A DNA stretch of 64,000 nucleotides from an uncultured Acidobacteriota bacterium. GTDB lineage: Bacteria; Acidobacteriota; UBA6911; RPQK01; JAJDTT01. A program made the position numbers and the translations under genes. Positions 62,572-64,000 of this stretch are shown here, piece by piece. A model generated the notes under the pieces. It searched no databases. It was not told the DNA's origin and saw only the letters and a program-made list of their open reading frames with translations. The stretch covers positions 62,001-126,000 of the forward strand of contig CATOST010000036.1 in assembly GCA_951812665.1 (NCBI GenBank), written 5' to 3'. Positions within the stretch are counted from its first letter, which is position 1, and the number at the start of each line of letters is the position of its first letter.

Positions 62572-64000
62572 ATGCGTAAGAATGTCAGCTTTTTGTCGAT
62601 TGGGATCATCCTTCTTCTGCTGAGCTTCACCAGCACCTTCGCCCAAAGGACGACGGCGGAGATCGTGGGGACGGTGACCGACGAAACGGGAGGCGTGCTT
62701 CCGGGCGTGGAAGTCGTGATCATCAATCTGGACACGGCTCTGACCCGAAGCACCTTCACGAACGATTCCGGGAACTACCACGTCCGCCTCTTGCCGGTCG
62801 GCCGCTATTCCGTCAGCGGCGAGCTGGTGGGGTTCAAGAAGCAGGAAATCTCGGGAATCATCCTCCAAGTGGACCAGGTGGCTCGTATCGATCTGAGCTT
62901 GGAGGTCGGAGAGATCACGGAGCTGGTGGAGGTGGAAGGCACGGCGCCCCTGACCAAGACCGACGCCGCCGACATCGGGATGGTGATCGAGAACCAGCAA
63001 ATCGAGGAACTCCCTCTTCGAGGCGAGAACTCCTTCGTCGATCTGGTCTCGCTTGACGCCGGAGCCGCCAAGGTTTCCGGCCATTTGACGTCGATCTTCA
63101 CCGATCTGTTCGGAGGCATGACCAACGCCTACGGCTCACCCCCGGACGGGTCGAGGTTCATGATCGACGGTGTGGACGTGAAGGACACGGCCTATTCCCG
63201 AATCGATATCCGCCTGAGCGGCAACGCCACCCGGGAGATGAAGTCGCAGATGAACTCCCACTCGGCGGAGTTCGGAATGAACAGCGGCATCCAGGTCAAC
63301 ATGGTGACCAAGTCCGGGACCAATGAAATTCACGGAAACGTTTTCTGGGATCATCGCAACTCGGCGGTGAACGCACGCAATTTCTTCGATCCGTCCCGGG
63401 AAAGCCGGGTCCGGGAGGGTCTGTCGGAAGTTCCCATCCTTCAATTCAACATTTTCGGCGCCTCCATCGGGGGGCCCATCGTCCAAGACCAGACCTTTTT
63501 CTTCTTCAACTACCAGGGGACCCGGGACAACAAGTCCCTCACGCGTCCGGCCAGTGTCCCCACCATGAAGATGAGAAACGGCGACTTTTCCGAAATACTT
63601 CCCGGAACGGTGATCAACGATCCGCTGACGGGCCAGCCTTTCCCGGGCAACATCATCCCCGAGAACCGGATCCACCCGGTGGCCCGCAACATGATGTTCG
63701 GCGTGGGTGAGGTCAGTCCGCTGTGGCCCCTGCCCGATCGTGCCGGAATCGCCAACAACGTCCTTCCCAGCCGCGTGCAGGAGCAGGTTTTCGACCAGTT
63801 CGTCTTCCGCGTGGACCATAGCCTCACGGAATCAGATAACATCTATGCCCGGTACATTTACGACAAGCAGGACCGCGTCCTGCGCTACAACAAGTTCCTT
63901 CACCAACTCCCCGATTACAACGACATTTTCGCCACGCCCGCCCACAATGCGCGAGTTGGGTGGACCAGTGTCATGGGGGCGACGGCGGTCAATGAACTGA
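62572..64000 (+). CDS. Oar-type TonB-dependent receptor, N-terminal part (cut by window edge)
   Basis: 476 residues are visible before the window ends, with no stop. A signal peptide (MRKNVSFLSIGIILLLLSFTSTFA) is followed by a carboxypeptidase-regulatory-like domain (IVGTVTDETGGVLPGVEVVIINLDT...NDSGNYHVRLLPVGRYSV). The plug then has IEELPLRGENSFVDLVSL and FMIDGVDVKD, and the first barrel strands have NSGIQVNMVTKSGTNEIHGNVFWDHRNSAVNARNFFDP and GGPIVQDQTFFFFNYQGTR. Domain order matches the receptor at 53 kb but the sequences are clearly different paralogues. Cargo unknown. Confidence 0.9.
   Translation, partial: MRKNVSFLSIGIILLLLSFTSTFAQRTTAEIVGTVTDETGGVLPGVEVVIINLDTALTRSTFTNDSGNYHVRLLPVGRYSVSGELVGFKKQEISGIILQVDQVARIDLSLEVGEITELVEVEGTAPLTKTDAADIGMVIENQQIEELPLRGENSFVDLVSLDAGAAKVSGHLTSIFTDLFGGMTNAYGSPPDGSRFMIDGVDVKDTAYSRIDIRLSGNATREMKSQMNSHSAEFGMNSGIQVNMVTKSGTNEIHGNVFWDHRNSAVNARNFFDPSRESRVREGLSEVPILQFNIFGASIGGPIVQDQTFFFFNYQGTRDNKSLTRPASVPTMKMRNGDFSEILPGTVINDPLTGQPFPGNIIPENRIHPVARNMMFGVGEVSPLWPLPDRAGIANNVLPSRVQEQVFDQFVFRVDHSLTESDNIYARYIYDKQDRVLRYNKFLHQLPDYNDIFATPAHNARVGWTSVMGATAVNEL

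Overview
This is a gene-dense, high-G+C bacterial chromosome segment. Two very long Oar-type TonB-dependent receptors with a carboxypeptidase-regulatory-like N-terminus, a form-II-type aerobic CO dehydrogenase-like operon, many ATGA/GTGA translational overlaps and frequent GTG/TTG starts fit an Acidobacteriota-like organism. That assignment is an inference from gene content; no rRNA gene is present to confirm it.

Layout. 1-3.9 kb: arginine biosynthesis (tail of argR, argG, argH, argF), then a Yip1-like membrane protein. 4.6-8 kb: a secreted Asp-box beta-propeller protein (minus strand) divergent from metK. 8-17 kb: a molybdenum hydroxylase region (xdhC-like, rhomboid protease, then coxG-coxS-coxL-coxM-coxD-coxE-mocA), holding catalytic subunits, insertion/maturation factors and a cofactor cytidylyltransferase. 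17.2-19 kb: an A+T-richer two-gene cassette, an OLD/AAA-type ATPase overlapping a DUF4276-like protein with Toprim-like acidic motifs; this is the best candidate for an uncharacterised defence system. 19-25.4 kb: a sodium/solute symporter with its small DUF3311-like partner, and a spermidine/putrescine-type ABC operon that ends in a 64-residue methionine-aminopeptidase tail.

25.6-34.6 kb: accessory belt with four toxin-antitoxin pairs (VapBC, HicBA, a second VapBC type, RHH-PIN), an iron alcohol dehydrogenase, a secreted DUF255 thioredoxin-fold protein, a sulfatase-maturase-like radical SAM enzyme and a TIM-barrel hydrolase-like protein. 34.6-41.4 kb: addA/addB-type recombination nuclease. 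41.4-47.6 kb: PQQ-repeat propeller and a compact minus-strand operon (HemN-like radical SAM, flavin halogenase-like enzyme, hotdog thioesterase, PaaK-like ligase) that looks like a small specialised-metabolite pathway. 47.6-53 kb: a giant FtsX/MacB-type permease with an ATPase fused to a glycosyltransferase. 53-64 kb: TonB receptor, a REP-associated transposase (RAYT) bounded by inverted repeats and a duplicated gene tail, a PF09818-type ATPase, a VTT-domain protein, tRNA-Pro(CGG), acylphosphatase, apt, a TPR protein, tRNA-Arg(CCT) and the start of a second TonB receptor cut by the window edge.

Two dispersed repeat families run through the intergenic spaces: a GGGGACAGTCT family that also flanks the RAYT gene, and five 27-nt palindromes whose arms co-vary, four of which lie in the same orientation just 5' of a gene.
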